From contig JANOSH010000020.1 of assembly GCA_031415695.1 (NCBI GenBank), forward strand, positions 215,370 to 279,369: a DNA stretch of 64,000 bases, given 5' to 3'. Made by a program: the position numbers and the translations under genes. This document shows positions 1-8,676 of this stretch, piece after piece; positions within the stretch are counted from its first letter, which is position 1, and each line of letters begins with the position of its first letter. Below the pieces are notes generated by a model. The model had not been told where the DNA came from, searched no databases, and saw only the letters and a list, made by a program, of their open reading frames with translations. This stretch comes from JANOSH01 sp031415695. GTDB taxonomy: Bacteria > Actinomycetota > Acidimicrobiia > Acidimicrobiales > Ilumatobacteraceae.

Positions 1-29
1 TGCTGCTGCGGCTCACCTCGTCCGATCGG

Positions 30-611
30 GTGATTGGCATCCAAAGCGACGACGACTTCACGATCGGGCGTTTCACCCTCGCCGGTACCTACAACCTTCT
101 GTTGCTCGGCGCGATGTTCGGGATTATCGGGGCCGCGGCCTATCGCCTCGTCGCCCCCCGGTTGATCGGGCCGGTTTGGTTCCGGCGGGTCACCGTCGGC
201 CTCGCATCCGGTGCCGTCGTCGGGTCGATGCTCGTCCACGCCGACGGAATCGACTTCAACCAACTCACTCCGAAATGGCTGGCCATCGGACTGTTCGTCG
301 CCCTCCCCGCTGTCTTCGGAACATTCATCGGTCCCGCCTTCGACATGGTGAGTTCTCCCAGGTCGTGGACCGCAACCCGACGGCGACGATGGCTCATTCC
401 CGTGATCGCCATCGCCTGTTTCCCGCCCACCATCCTCCCGGTTCTCATGATCGCGGTCGTCGTCGCGTTGTTTACCGGCATCGGCGAGATTGTTAAGGTC
501 CGCAAGCTGCGAGCCACTGCGGCTCTCACGCTGATTATCCGCGGTGTCTGGCTGCTGATCGCCGTCGCCGGTCTTAGCGCGCTGATCAGCGACATCGTCG
601 AACTGACCTAA
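30..611 (+). CDS. Multi-pass membrane protein, unknown function
   Basis: About five hydrophobic segments alternate with short Arg-rich loops over 193 residues, so this is an integral membrane protein. No family is recognised. The frame stays open back to the window edge (position 3) and reads plausibly upstream of the GTG at 30, so the true start may lie outside the window and the N-terminus here may be partial. Its stop overlaps the end of the convergent transsulfuration gene by a few bases. No catalytic motif is visible and no function is assigned. Confidence 0.6.
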   Translation: MIGIQSDDDFTIGRFTLAGTYNLLLLGAMFGIIGAAAYRLVAPRLIGPVWFRRVTVGLASGAVVGSMLVHADGIDFNQLTPKWLAIGLFVALPAVFGTFIGPAFDMVSSPRSWTATRRRRWLIPVIAIACFPPTILPVLMIAVVVALFTGIGEIVKVRKLRATAALTLIIRGVWLLIAVAGLSALISDIVELT

Positions 612-1774
612 TGAGGCAACGAGTTGAGGGCTTCTTCGAGGTCGGCAACGAGGTCGGCTGCGGACTCGATGCCGACAGACAGGCGAACGAGCGACGAAGG
701 GACTTCAAGTGGACTGCCAGCGGCTGAGGCGTGGGTCATGCGGGCCGGGTGCTCGATGAGGCTCTCGACCGCTCCGAGGCTTTCGGCGAGCGTAAACAGT
801 TGTGTTTTTTCGGCGACGTGCAATGCCGCCCGTTCACCTGCTCGCAACGTGAAGCTCACCATGCCGCCGAAGTCGCTCATCTGAGACGTTGCGGCCCGAT
901 GGCCGGGGTGGTCGTGAAGCCCCGGATACAAGACGTCTGCGACTTCTCGATGTTTCAAGAGCATTCCGACGATCTCGCGCGCATTGTGACAATGGCGATC
1001 CATTCGGACGGCAAGCGTCTTCATGCCGCGCAGAACCATATAGCAGTCGAACGGTGACGGGATTGCGCCAGCAGCGTTCTGGGTGAATCGCAGTCGCTCT
1101 GCGAGCGAGTCGTCGTTCACGCCAACGATGCCGCCGACGACATCGCTGTGACCGCCCAGGTACTTGGTCGCGGAGTGCACCACAATGTCAGCTCCCAGCC
1201 GCAAGGGCTGCTGCAGGTACGGCGTGGCAAAGGTGTTATCGACAACGCAAAGCGCGCCGTGCTCGTGTGCCAATGCAGCGATGGCTTCGATGTCGAAACA
1301 CCGCAGCAACGGATTGGTCGGTGTTTCGAGCCACACCAACTTCGTGTCGGACGGCCAGTCGTTTCGCAACTGGTCGATGTCGAGGAGATCAACGGCCGAC
1401 CATGCCAGGCCGACCGGCGCGTGGACCTTCGCGATGAGTCGGTACGTTCCGCCGTAGGCGTCGTTGCCGAGCAACACGCGATCGCCGGGTGACAGCAACC
1501 GCAGGATGTTGTCCTCGGCAGCGAGACCCGATGAGAACGCAAGGCCGTGTCGTGCACCTTCCAGCGACGCGAATGCTGTCTCGTATGCAGTGCGGCTCGG
1601 GTTACCCGAACGCGAATACTCGTAGCCTTGGTGTACCCCGACGCTGTGCTGCGCGAACGTGGTGGACAGCGAGATCGGCACTACTACCGCGCCGCTTGCC
1701 GGATCAGGGTCCTGCCCGGCATGAATCGCTCGGGTCTCGAAACCCCAACCGGGGTGCTGTGCGTCGTCTTTCAT
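608..1774 (-). CDS. Cystathionine gamma-lyase/gamma-synthase family PLP enzyme
   Basis: This is a 388-aa Cys/Met-metabolism PLP enzyme of normal family length. It has the YSRSGNPSR motif near residue 53, the SSGLAA motif near 81, and the PLP lysine at about K204 in SATKYLGGHSD. It lies 4 bp after the cystathionine beta-synthase gene on the same strand. Together the two form a reverse-transsulfuration route from homocysteine through cystathionine to cysteine, which favours gamma-lyase over gamma-synthase. The ATG at 1774 was chosen because the homologous N-terminus starts there; the open frame further upstream lies inside the neighbouring gene. Lyase and synthase cannot be separated from sequence alone. 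Confidence 0.93.
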   Translation of the reverse strand: MKDDAQHPGWGFETRAIHAGQDPDPASGAVVVPISLSTTFAQHSVGVHQGYEYSRSGNPSRTAYETAFASLEGARHGLAFSSGLAAEDNILRLLSPGDRVLLGNDAYGGTYRLIAKVHAPVGLAWSAVDLLDIDQLRNDWPSDTKLVWLETPTNPLLRCFDIEAIAALAHEHGALCVVDNTFATPYLQQPLRLGADIVVHSATKYLGGHSDVVGGIVGVNDDSLAERLRFTQNAAGAIPSPFDCYMVLRGMKTLAVRMDRHCHNAREIVGMLLKHREVADVLYPGLHDHPGHRAATSQMSDFGGMVSFTLRAGERAALHVAEKTQLFTLAESLGAVESLIEHPARMTHASAAGSPLEVPSSLVRLSVGIESAADLVADLEEALNSLPH

Positions 1775-1778
1775 GAGT

Positions 1779-3173
1779 TCATGCTCTCTGATCGGAGGTT
1801 TCGTTGATGTGGATGGTCGACAGGTGTTCGAGCACGTCAGCGCGGGTGAGAACTCGCCTTGGCCGGCCACCGGCGAGAACAAGGACTGCGGGAGCATCTT
1901 CCAGGAGCGCAATAACGTCCGACAGTGGTTGGCCGATACCAATCGTGGGAAGACGGGAACCCATGACTTCCTCAACGGGCCGGTCGAGGACGGTGGGGTC
2001 GGCAAATGCCGCGGCCATCAGCTGCAACTCGTCAATGGCCCCCATCACTTCGGCGGCCGAGAATGGTGGATCGTTCTTGCACACGGGTATCTGCGACACG
2101 CCGTGTTCATGCATTGTCGCGATGGCGTCGCGCGCCGTTTGGACGGGATTTACGTACAGCAGGTCGGCGGCAAAGCGGTCACTCTCGGCCATCGTTCGCA
2201 CGCATTCGTCGACCTTGCTCGTCAAGAAGCCGTACCCGGCCATCCAGTCGTCGTTGAACACACGCGACAGGTAACCGCGGCCCGAATCGGGGTTCAGAAC
2301 AACCACGATGTCTTCGGGGCGAGCCAACCGCGCAACTCGCAACGCGGCAGCCACGGCCATGCCACCGGAACCACCGATGAGAATTCCCTCGCTCTTGCTC
2401 ACCTCGCGGGCCGTGAGGAAGCTCTCCTCGTCGCTGATAGCGATGACCTCGTCAAGCAGACTGCGGTCCCATGCCGCCGGGAAGAAGTCTTCGCCGACAC
2501 CTTCCACTAGGTACGGGCGTCCGCTCCCGCCAGAAAACACCGACCCGACCGGGTCAGCGGCGATCAGTCGAACATCGGGATTCATTCGTTTGAGGTAGCG
2601 CCCCGTGCCCGTCAGCGATCCGCACGTGCCGGCACCAGCGACGAAGTGTGTGATACGCCCGTCGGTCTGACGCCAGAGCTCGGGGCCGGTGGTGCGTTCG
2701 TGCGCGGCCGGGTTGTGTGGGTTTGCGTACTGATTTGGACGATAGGCGCCACGTTCGTTGGTCAGTCGCGCCGCAACCGAGTAGTAACTCGTCGGATCAT
2801 CCGGGCTTACCGCAACCGGACACACAACGACCTCAGCCCCATACGCTCGCAACAGATCGAACTTTTCCGGCGCGACCTTGTCGGTCATCACGAACACACA
2901 CCTGTACCCACGTTGCGCTGCCACGATCGCCAGGCCGACCCCGGTGTTCCCACTCGTCGGTTCGACGATGGTGCCGCCGGGTCGAAGCTCACCCGATGCT
3001 TCGGCCGCCATGATCATTTCCAACGCCGGGCGATCCTTCGCCGAACCACCCGGATTGGTCGTCTCCATCTTCATCGCCAGTGTGCACGAGATGTTGTGGA
3101 TTTCCGAAACCCGCTTCAACCGCACGAGCGGCGTATTGCCGATCAGATCCAGCACCGACTCGGCAATTTCCAT
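1779..3173 (-). CDS. cbs: Cystathionine beta-synthase (PLP domain plus C-terminal CBS pair)
   Basis: The 464-aa protein condenses serine and homocysteine to cystathionine in the cytoplasm. The N-terminal fold-type II PLP domain shows IGNTPLVRL at 11-19 and the PLP lysine at about K46 in SAKDR, followed by PTSGNTG and a GTGRYL region. The last 130 or so residues form a CBS-domain pair, as in actinobacterial and eukaryotic enzymes. The ATG at 3173 is preferred over the TTG at 3182; an AGG lies about 10 nt upstream. It heads a two-gene operon with the gamma-lyase. Confidence 0.93.
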   Translation of the reverse strand: MEIAESVLDLIGNTPLVRLKRVSEIHNISCTLAMKMETTNPGGSAKDRPALEMIMAAEASGELRPGGTIVEPTSGNTGVGLAIVAAQRGYRCVFVMTDKVAPEKFDLLRAYGAEVVVCPVAVSPDDPTSYYSVAARLTNERGAYRPNQYANPHNPAAHERTTGPELWRQTDGRITHFVAGAGTCGSLTGTGRYLKRMNPDVRLIAADPVGSVFSGGSGRPYLVEGVGEDFFPAAWDRSLLDEVIAISDEESFLTAREVSKSEGILIGGSGGMAVAAALRVARLARPEDIVVVLNPDSGRGYLSRVFNDDWMAGYGFLTSKVDECVRTMAESDRFAADLLYVNPVQTARDAIATMHEHGVSQIPVCKNDPPFSAAEVMGAIDELQLMAAAFADPTVLDRPVEEVMGSRLPTIGIGQPLSDVIALLEDAPAVLVLAGGRPRRVLTRADVLEHLSTIHINETSDQRA

Positions 3174-3263
3174 GTCACTCAACCTACCGGTACATCACGG
3201 CAAACAGGTTGCGGAGCGACCCGCGGCGTCAGGCTGGCCTGCGTTTATTGAGTCGCAGCGACG

Positions 3264-5024
3264 TTAGGTCGGCAGCGACACTATTGTCACCACGCCGGTG
3301 CCGCCGTCGACCGAAACGGTAGCGCCGTCGGGGATTCGGCGGCTGGCATGGGTGGCTGACACCACGCAGGGCACGCCGAGTTCGCGACTCACGATTGCGG
3401 CGTGGCTGAGCGGTGCGCCCACGTCGACCACGACTGCCGACAGGCTGACGAACAGCGGTGTCCATGCCGGGTCGGTGCCGGGGCACACCATCACATCACC
3501 GGGCTCGAGGCGGTGACCATCGGATGGGTCGATGATGACACGCGCTCTACCGGTGGCAGCACCGGGGCAGGCACCGATACCGGCAATGACCTCGCCTGCG
3601 GTAACCGGGGGCAGGTCTTCGACGACTCGTTTGCGCCACTGCGACGCAGCCAGCGGCAGGCCCACACAGTTGAACGGTGGGTCGAGCTTCCAGAGTTCGT
3701 CGTGCCAGCGACGGCGACGGCGGATCTCCGCAGCCATGGCGGCCGGGTTCGCGATGAACGGTTCAAACTCGTCGAGTTTCAGCAATGTGAAGTCGCTGGC
3801 CTTGTCGAAGTGACCGGCCGCCGCCATGCGTCGACCGAACTCCTGAAGGGCCTCGCGTGCCTCGTGCAGTTGCAAGATGACGGTGGTCTTCGAACGCTCG
3901 CGAGCCGGCAGCCACAGCGCTGCAGCTCGAAGGCCGGCTTGCAGTTGGCCGTGGGTGGCTGGGTCGCCCTCGACCATTGCGAGCAGCTGCGCGCCAGCAG
4001 CCTTACGGTCGACCGCGAGTGTTGCATGGCGCAACGTCGGCGACTTCGAATCGGGCATGGCGCGCATCTTGTCGATAGCCGTTATGGGCACGCCTGGGTC
4101 GCTCTCCCATGCAAGCACGCCAAGGTCCCATTCACTTACACAGCGCGAACCGAATTGTTTAAGGAAGTCGACAAAGCCGGCCATGAATCGACGGCTGTCG
4201 TCGGTACCCAGGGCGCTGACGCGCCCGAGAATTCCGGTGGTGCCCTTGTTGAACTCGGCGGTGATCGCCGGAGACTTCGCCGCGATTCGCGACAGGTCCC
4301 ACATCGACCACACCGGTGCGGCCGAGTCGACCTCGCCGAGCCCGGCGATAGCGCGAACGCCCAGCCCGGGCTCGCCAACGGCGGCCGCCACGCCCATCAC
4401 GATGCCGATTGGAATCGAGCCGACTGCGGTGATGAACATGTGCTCGGACATGAGCGTCTTTTGTCGGTCGGTCATGAACGGACGCGAGTACTCGAAAAGC
4501 TCGAGGTTCGACAACGTCGTGAAGTCGGGCCGTTCGGCGCGGAACTGCGCGGCTTTGGCCCGATGCTCATCGAGTCGCGGCAGCGCGTCGACGCTCAGCG
4601 ACCACTCGATGGTCTTCATCATTCGTGCTTCATGCACCGCGCTTTCGTCGTTCGCATGGGCCACATACGGCGGCACATCAGTTGCGCCACCACCGAAGAA
4701 CGACGCATCGATCACATCGGCGCTGGCGCCCGGCATGCGAACACCGAACACCCGCTGCACCGACAAGTTGAGGTAAATGTAGCCATAAAAAACGCCGACC
4801 AACTCTTGCTCGTTCGGGTCGAACTCGTCGAGGTCGAACGCACCGATGCGCACGAGCGCTTCGCGCCACGCTTCCTCGAACGGCCAGCCCGACATGCTCG
4901 ACGAGGTGAGCGGCGTGGTCGGCCCAGCCCACACCTCACCGACATTCGCCCGGGTATACGCGGGGAACCGTTTGCTCGGTTCGTTCTTCACCACGAACTG
5001 CTCGTCAAGGCTGAAGTCGTTCAT
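3264..5024 (-). CDS. PEP-utilising-enzyme mobile-domain protein
   Basis: The 586-aa protein ends in a phosphohistidine swivelling domain: GACPGAATGRARV near residue 490, PGTDPAWTPLF, and the catalytic-type histidine in GAPLSHAAIVSRELGVP. This is the mobile domain of PEP synthase, PPDK and rifampicin phosphotransferase. The N-terminal ATP-grasp domain of those enzymes is absent; about 450 unrelated helical residues replace it. It is therefore probably a partner or a divergent phosphotransferase rather than a complete synthase. The start is supported by AAGGAG 7 nt upstream of the ATG. A 38-codon ORF overlaps the start by ATGA. Confidence 0.75.
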   Translation of the reverse strand: MNDFSLDEQFVVKNEPSKRFPAYTRANVGEVWAGPTTPLTSSSMSGWPFEEAWREALVRIGAFDLDEFDPNEQELVGVFYGYIYLNLSVQRVFGVRMPGASADVIDASFFGGGATDVPPYVAHANDESAVHEARMMKTIEWSLSVDALPRLDEHRAKAAQFRAERPDFTTLSNLELFEYSRPFMTDRQKTLMSEHMFITAVGSIPIGIVMGVAAAVGEPGLGVRAIAGLGEVDSAAPVWSMWDLSRIAAKSPAITAEFNKGTTGILGRVSALGTDDSRRFMAGFVDFLKQFGSRCVSEWDLGVLAWESDPGVPITAIDKMRAMPDSKSPTLRHATLAVDRKAAGAQLLAMVEGDPATHGQLQAGLRAAALWLPARERSKTTVILQLHEAREALQEFGRRMAAAGHFDKASDFTLLKLDEFEPFIANPAAMAAEIRRRRRWHDELWKLDPPFNCVGLPLAASQWRKRVVEDLPPVTAGEVIAGIGACPGAATGRARVIIDPSDGHRLEPGDVMVCPGTDPAWTPLFVSLSAVVVDVGAPLSHAAIVSRELGVPCVVSATHASRRIPDGATVSVDGGTGVVTIVSLPT

Positions 5025-5140
5025 CAGTGTGCTCCTTGTTCATCGGACATACCGTGCTTGGCGACGTAGTGATCGAGAGTCGAGTGGAAATGCCGCAGTG
5101 CGTTCCCCAGTACGGGGTCGGGTGCCTTCTCCATCGGCAT
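5024..5140 (-). CDS. Possible 38-aa leader or partner ORF
   Basis: A short ORF starting MPMEKAPDP ends with a TGA that overlaps the ATG of the PEP-utilising-domain gene, and its last codons contain that gene's AAGGAG ribosome site. The arrangement would allow translational coupling. The peptide is charged and has no recognisable domain, and no strong Shine-Dalgarno is seen before it, so it may be incidental. Confidence 0.3.
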   Translation of the reverse strand: MPMEKAPDPVLGNALRHFHSTLDHYVAKHGMSDEQGAH

Positions 5141-5592
5141 ACTCACGCCTGCAATGGTAGGGCACTCGACTATTGGAGTGGAATAGTGGCGGTACGTCGG
5201 CCAAATGTCGGGCGCTATGGTTCTCGGCATGGGACGCACCGCGCAGGTCAAACGTTCGGTTGATCGGCTCGCCGTAAACGTCCACATGGGTGGAGGGCTC
5301 GGACCGGTTGTGTCTGACGTGTGGAACATCGGCGTTGGCGCCTATGCGGGAGTTGGGGAGGTACGCAGCACCGCTCTCAACGCCCATCACATCGGTTAAC
5401 CAGTTGCGCTACAGCGGCCCGCTCGCCGACGCACTGATGTGGCGAACGTATGAGTCGATGTACACCGCGTCCACGCCGATTTTCGACGGTGTCGATGCCC
5501 ACCTCGCACCGGCTTTCATCTACTCGATGAACACGGCGCTGAGATTGCATGCCTAATCGCGTGGCAGCCCGACGTGCAGGAGAGCCCAGGCC
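5141..5592. other. Intergenic stretch, no recognised gene
   Basis: About 450 bp lie between the enoyl-CoA hydratase and the short ORF. Two plus-strand open stretches (5205-5399 and 5290-5556, different frames) encode 65 and 88 residues without a recognised family. The second, ending FIYSMNTALRLHA, reads somewhat like protein and could be a remnant. Nothing else is seen. Confidence 0.4.
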
Positions 5593-6384
5593 TCAGCGCG
5601 ACTTCCATGTCGGTGTACGTTTTTCAAGGAACGCAGAGACGGCCTCGACCATATCGGCCGTGCCGAGCGTAACGGCTTCGAGATAGAAGCCGAGATCGAA
5701 CGCGTCGTCGATACGCGACCCGGTCACCTTGTTGAGAGCTCGCTTCGTGAGTTGCACGGCTACCGGGGGTAGCGCCGCTACTTGCGCAGCAATTTCCAGG
5801 GCCTTCGGTTTCACCTCGTCGGGAGTGTCGACTAGGTCAGTTACCATGCCGACTCGGTACGCATCCTCGGCGAGCATCGCAATGCCCCACAGCAAATGTC
5901 GACGCGCTAGCACTCCCGACACGTTGGTCGGCCAGGCCACCACGCCGCCGTCGCCCGCAACGAGACCCATATGCACATGCGGGTCGGCGAACTTCACGCC
6001 GCGCGCCGACACGATGGCGTCGGCCGTGAGCACGATGCTGGTCCCAAGTCCGTACACGTCGCCTTGCACCGCGGCGACGAACGGCTTCGGGAAGTCGGCG
6101 AACAAGCGGAAAAACTTCCGACCGCCATCGACCGACTTCATCCACTCCAACGGCGACTCGTCGGCTTGGCGCAACATCCGTTCGGTATCACCTCCGGCCG
6201 AAAAGACCCTGCCGGTGCTGGTGAGCACCACCACACGAACGTGATCATCAATGGCCGCCGCAGTGAACGCCACTTCCAGCTCATTGTTGAGTTGATCGTC
6301 GATGCGGTTCCGCAACTCGGGCCGACACATCTCAATCACGGCAACGCCATCTGCGACGGAAACCGTCAACGCCGAAGTGCTCAT
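5593..6384 (-). CDS. Enoyl-CoA hydratase/isomerase (crotonase) family protein
   Basis: The 263-aa crotonase-fold protein has the oxyanion-hole segments FSAGGDTERM (about residue 65) and VQGDVYGLG (about 107). The active-site loop is VHMGLVAGDGG, where the Asp rather than the usual first Glu is kept. This pattern occurs in crotonase subfamilies of uncertain substrate. It probably acts on an acyl-CoA in beta-oxidation or a related pathway. The start MSTSALTV is chosen because the 21 residues upstream do not look like crotonase. Its 5' end overlaps the next upstream gene by 53 bp. Confidence 0.88.
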   Translation of the reverse strand: MSTSALTVSVADGVAVIEMCRPELRNRIDDQLNNELEVAFTAAAIDDHVRVVVLTSTGRVFSAGGDTERMLRQADESPLEWMKSVDGGRKFFRLFADFPKPFVAAVQGDVYGLGTSIVLTADAIVSARGVKFADPHVHMGLVAGDGGVVAWPTNVSGVLARRHLLWGIAMLAEDAYRVGMVTDLVDTPDEVKPKALEIAAQVAALPPVAVQLTKRALNKVTGSRIDDAFDLGFYLEAVTLGTADMVEAVSAFLEKRTPTWKSR

Positions 6385-6817
6385 GCTCTGACCATAGCCA
6401 GCGGGCCTCGGCTGCAGGGCTGCTCCACCGTTTGCGAGCGACGGCACGAAGAACGATCAAGCGGGCAGCGGCCAAGTCGTCATTCGTCAGGCCGGGGTGC
6501 CGGACATGAACCAGAAGGTGAAGCGCTCGGGCAGCCACGACAGGATCGGGCGAATGCAATCGATCGCGCAGGGTTCGACGCAAGGCATTGTTCAGGCTTG
6601 CTCGTGCGAGCGCGACGACATGCCCTCTCCCACCGTGTCGGGTACCATCCACAAGCCCCACAACCAGCGACCGCACGCTGGCAATCTGCGCAGCGGTCAA
6701 CGGAACTTGAGCGATCACGCACGCAAGCCAATCGCGGTGGTAGCCGGAACGAAAATAGTAGGGATCGAGCTCCAGCGTGTTGAGGGCCTCGTCAACCGCC
6801 TCGGTCGAAGCCGCCAC
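6332..6817 (-). CDS. Hypothetical protein, 161 aa
   Basis: This Arg/Ala-rich soluble protein has no recognised domain. The middle (WLACVIAQVPLTAAQ, SVRSLVVGLVDGTRHGG) reads like genuine coding sequence with helical periodicity. Its last 17 codons overlap the enoyl-CoA hydratase start out of frame, suggesting co-transcription. It lies next to a decayed region, so a truncated or drifting gene is possible. Confidence 0.5.
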   Translation of the reverse strand: MAASTEAVDEALNTLELDPYYFRSGYHRDWLACVIAQVPLTAAQIASVRSLVVGLVDGTRHGGRGHVVALARASLNNALRRTLRDRLHSPDPVVAARALHLLVHVRHPGLTNDDLAAARLIVLRAVARKRWSSPAAEARWLWSEHEHFGVDGFRRRWRCRD

Positions 6818-6849
6818 CAGCGGCCAGCGCCTCCTTGGAACCCCAGTAG

Positions 6850-7646
6850 CTCGGCGTCACGATCCCGGCAAGGTCGAGCATTGCGGGGGCGTTCTTTGCC
6901 GTATACGACCAAGGTCGAAGCTCACCGTGCCTGGCCCACACCGGCAACGGAAACTGCGCGTCGCCAACACAACGCCGCACACTGCACGCTCTGTACTCCC
7001 GCCTGGCCCTGGAGAACCGCATCACGATTCCCAACGGTGCCGGGTTGAACAACGGCCAGGCCCCGGCCGATGGCGACCCCAACGGCGAATGGGAGACCCT
7101 GTACGAAACACCGATCATCCGCGGTGGGGTCGGTGTACCCAACGCCCACCTTCGCCTAGACCGCCCACTGACAACCTCGGTTTCACAATTCGCCTATATC
7201 GGGATTTTCACTGCGCTTCCATCGTTTGTATCGACAGCTGGAAGGCCGAATCGGGCGAGCCAGGGCAGGCGTTCACCGACCGGTTCCAGTGGCACGGCTG
7301 CGACGAACCCGGAACCAGCCAGACAGCGTGGAATACGTGTGCCACCTGGATCAACAACGCCAAGAGCCGATTCCCCGCACCGGCGTTGGTGACCGCCTCT
7401 ATCGACGAGTACAACGCGTTCTGGCCGAACACGGTTCCGTCCTTGGCGGCGATGCAGACCTTGGTGGTCAACATCCGACGCATCGAGGACAAGGCCGGCC
7501 AGTACGCGGGAAACCAGCGGGCGAAGTACAACGGATTCCTCGGCCAGCCGGGGAATCTCATGTGGCTGTATTCGGGGTGCGACAGGTTCGCGTGCGGCGG
7601 CCCCGGGGTCGATGATGCCAGCGCGTACTACGATGGCTGGCCCTGA
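6850..7646 (+). pseudogene. Decayed DUF4091-type glycoside-hydrolase-like gene
   Basis: Two plus-strand frames together resemble the DUF4091/GH-like extracellular protein family. One frame (about 6850-7190) carries LHALYSRLALENRITIPN and ETLYETPIIRGG. The other (about 7175-7646) carries DEPGTSQTAWN, SIDEYNAFWPN and the characteristic NLMWLYSGC. At least one frameshift near 7175-7200 separates them. The gene lacks its N-terminus, and it stops soon after VDDASAYY, where homologues continue. No start codon or ribosome site fits. I read it as a truncated, frameshifted remnant; the family assignment rests on motif memory, not on a search. Confidence 0.6.
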
Positions 7647-7649
7647 CCG

Positions 7650-8451
7650 TCACGGGAGCAACCAGCCTTCGTGCAGGCGGAACGGGATGCGGATCGTGGC
7701 GACCGGCCCGGCGGCGATATCGAGTGCGTCGAGGACGACGAGGTCGGTGCGATTCTCGGTGCGACGACCAACGATCGAGATCAACCAACCGTCGCCTTCG
7801 GGGGCATCGGGCGTTCGGGGGATGAAGAGCGGTTCTTCGGGTACCGAGTGCGGCCCAGCGTAGAAGTAGGCGAGTTCACCGGTGTCGTCGTTGAAATGCC
7901 CGAGACACGTGAAGGGCAGGCCCTTCGGCCCGTGTTCCAGCATGGGCCCGAGCGCTTGACTACTCGTACCGAAGTAGTAGTAGTGGTGATGACGACGGGT
8001 CGACCGGCGCGGGTCGATCACCGGCATCTCGCCGATGTGCTCAAAGATCTTGGTGATCTCGAACTCACCGTATTCGCTCGTCAGATCAAGCTCCAACGTT
8101 GCGCGAACGGTGGCGCCTCACGGGCCTCGGGGTGGTGAAGGTTGGGGAATTGCGACAGCCAGCCCGACGCTGTGACGAAGTGATCGAGATGAAGGTACTG
8201 ACCGTCGCCCCATGCGTTGAGTTGGCAATGGCGATCTTGTGGATCATCCCGTCGCCATTTATGAAAATGTCGGTGCCGTGAAGCGGGGGATACTGGGGGT
8301 CGGCGCACGCACGGAAATAAGTTCCGTTCAACTCCGCAGGGATCGTTCCGTCGACCTCGAGGTCATAGACGCTTGCCTCGATCCTCGATGGTGCCGAGTA
8401 GCCGCGGTACACCAAAACGTCGGGGAATCTCAGGCCTTCTGGTGCGCTCAT
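7650..8451 (-). pseudogene. Carotenoid oxygenase (RPE65/lignostilbene dioxygenase family), internally deleted
   Basis: The N-terminal 80 residues (DGTIPAELNGTYFRACADPQ, NGDGMIHKI) match carotenoid cleavage oxygenases. They are followed in a second frame by the late-middle segment AWGDGQYLHLDHFVTASGW, and in a third by the C-terminus (HIGEMPVIDPR, HYYYFGTS, EEPLFIPRTPDAPEGDGWL). The intact family is about 480-500 aa. Here about 200 residues between the first two parts are missing and two frameshifts occur (near 8210 and 8095). Most of the iron-binding histidine region is lost, so the product cannot work. The start has GGAG upstream, and a palindromic operator lies about 40 bp further upstream. 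Confidence 0.8.
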
Positions 8452-8492
8452 GAGCGGAACTCCACGATTCGACGGAACAAAGGAAACGACAA

Positions 8493-8525
8493 GCTAACTA
8501 AACTGGACTGTAGAGTTCAGTTAGC
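8493..8525. promoter_or_regulatory. 33-bp palindromic operator, copy 1
   Basis: Outer arms GCTAACT / AGTTAGC flank an inner AACTGGACTGTAGAGTT. The same sequence recurs exactly at 15505-15537, before a TetR gene. Here it lies in the upstream region of the broken carotenoid oxygenase (minus strand) and about 150 bp before potA (plus strand). It is probably a binding site for the TetR protein at 15572-16162. Confidence 0.7.
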
Positions 8526-8676
8526 ACGAACGTCAAGGGACTCACAGAGGCCACGCACCCTGATCAATCTCAAGTCGCTCGTGTCGAGCGATCTACGCCC
8601 GTCGCGATGAGTTCAGCCGAGGTCTTCGAGCTCCAGACGCGCTGCGTAGGCTATTGTCATTACGGGGAGTTAGAGC

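Noticed and set aside
140..595. Long minus-strand open frame opposite the membrane protein
   Set aside because: Arg/Thr/Ser-rich composition typical of the antisense of GC-rich coding DNA; no family pattern.
3402..5069. 555-codon plus-strand frame opposite the PEP-utilising-domain gene
   Set aside because: Pure antisense of a gene with clear motifs and a ribosome site; composition is Arg/His/Gly-rich without domains.
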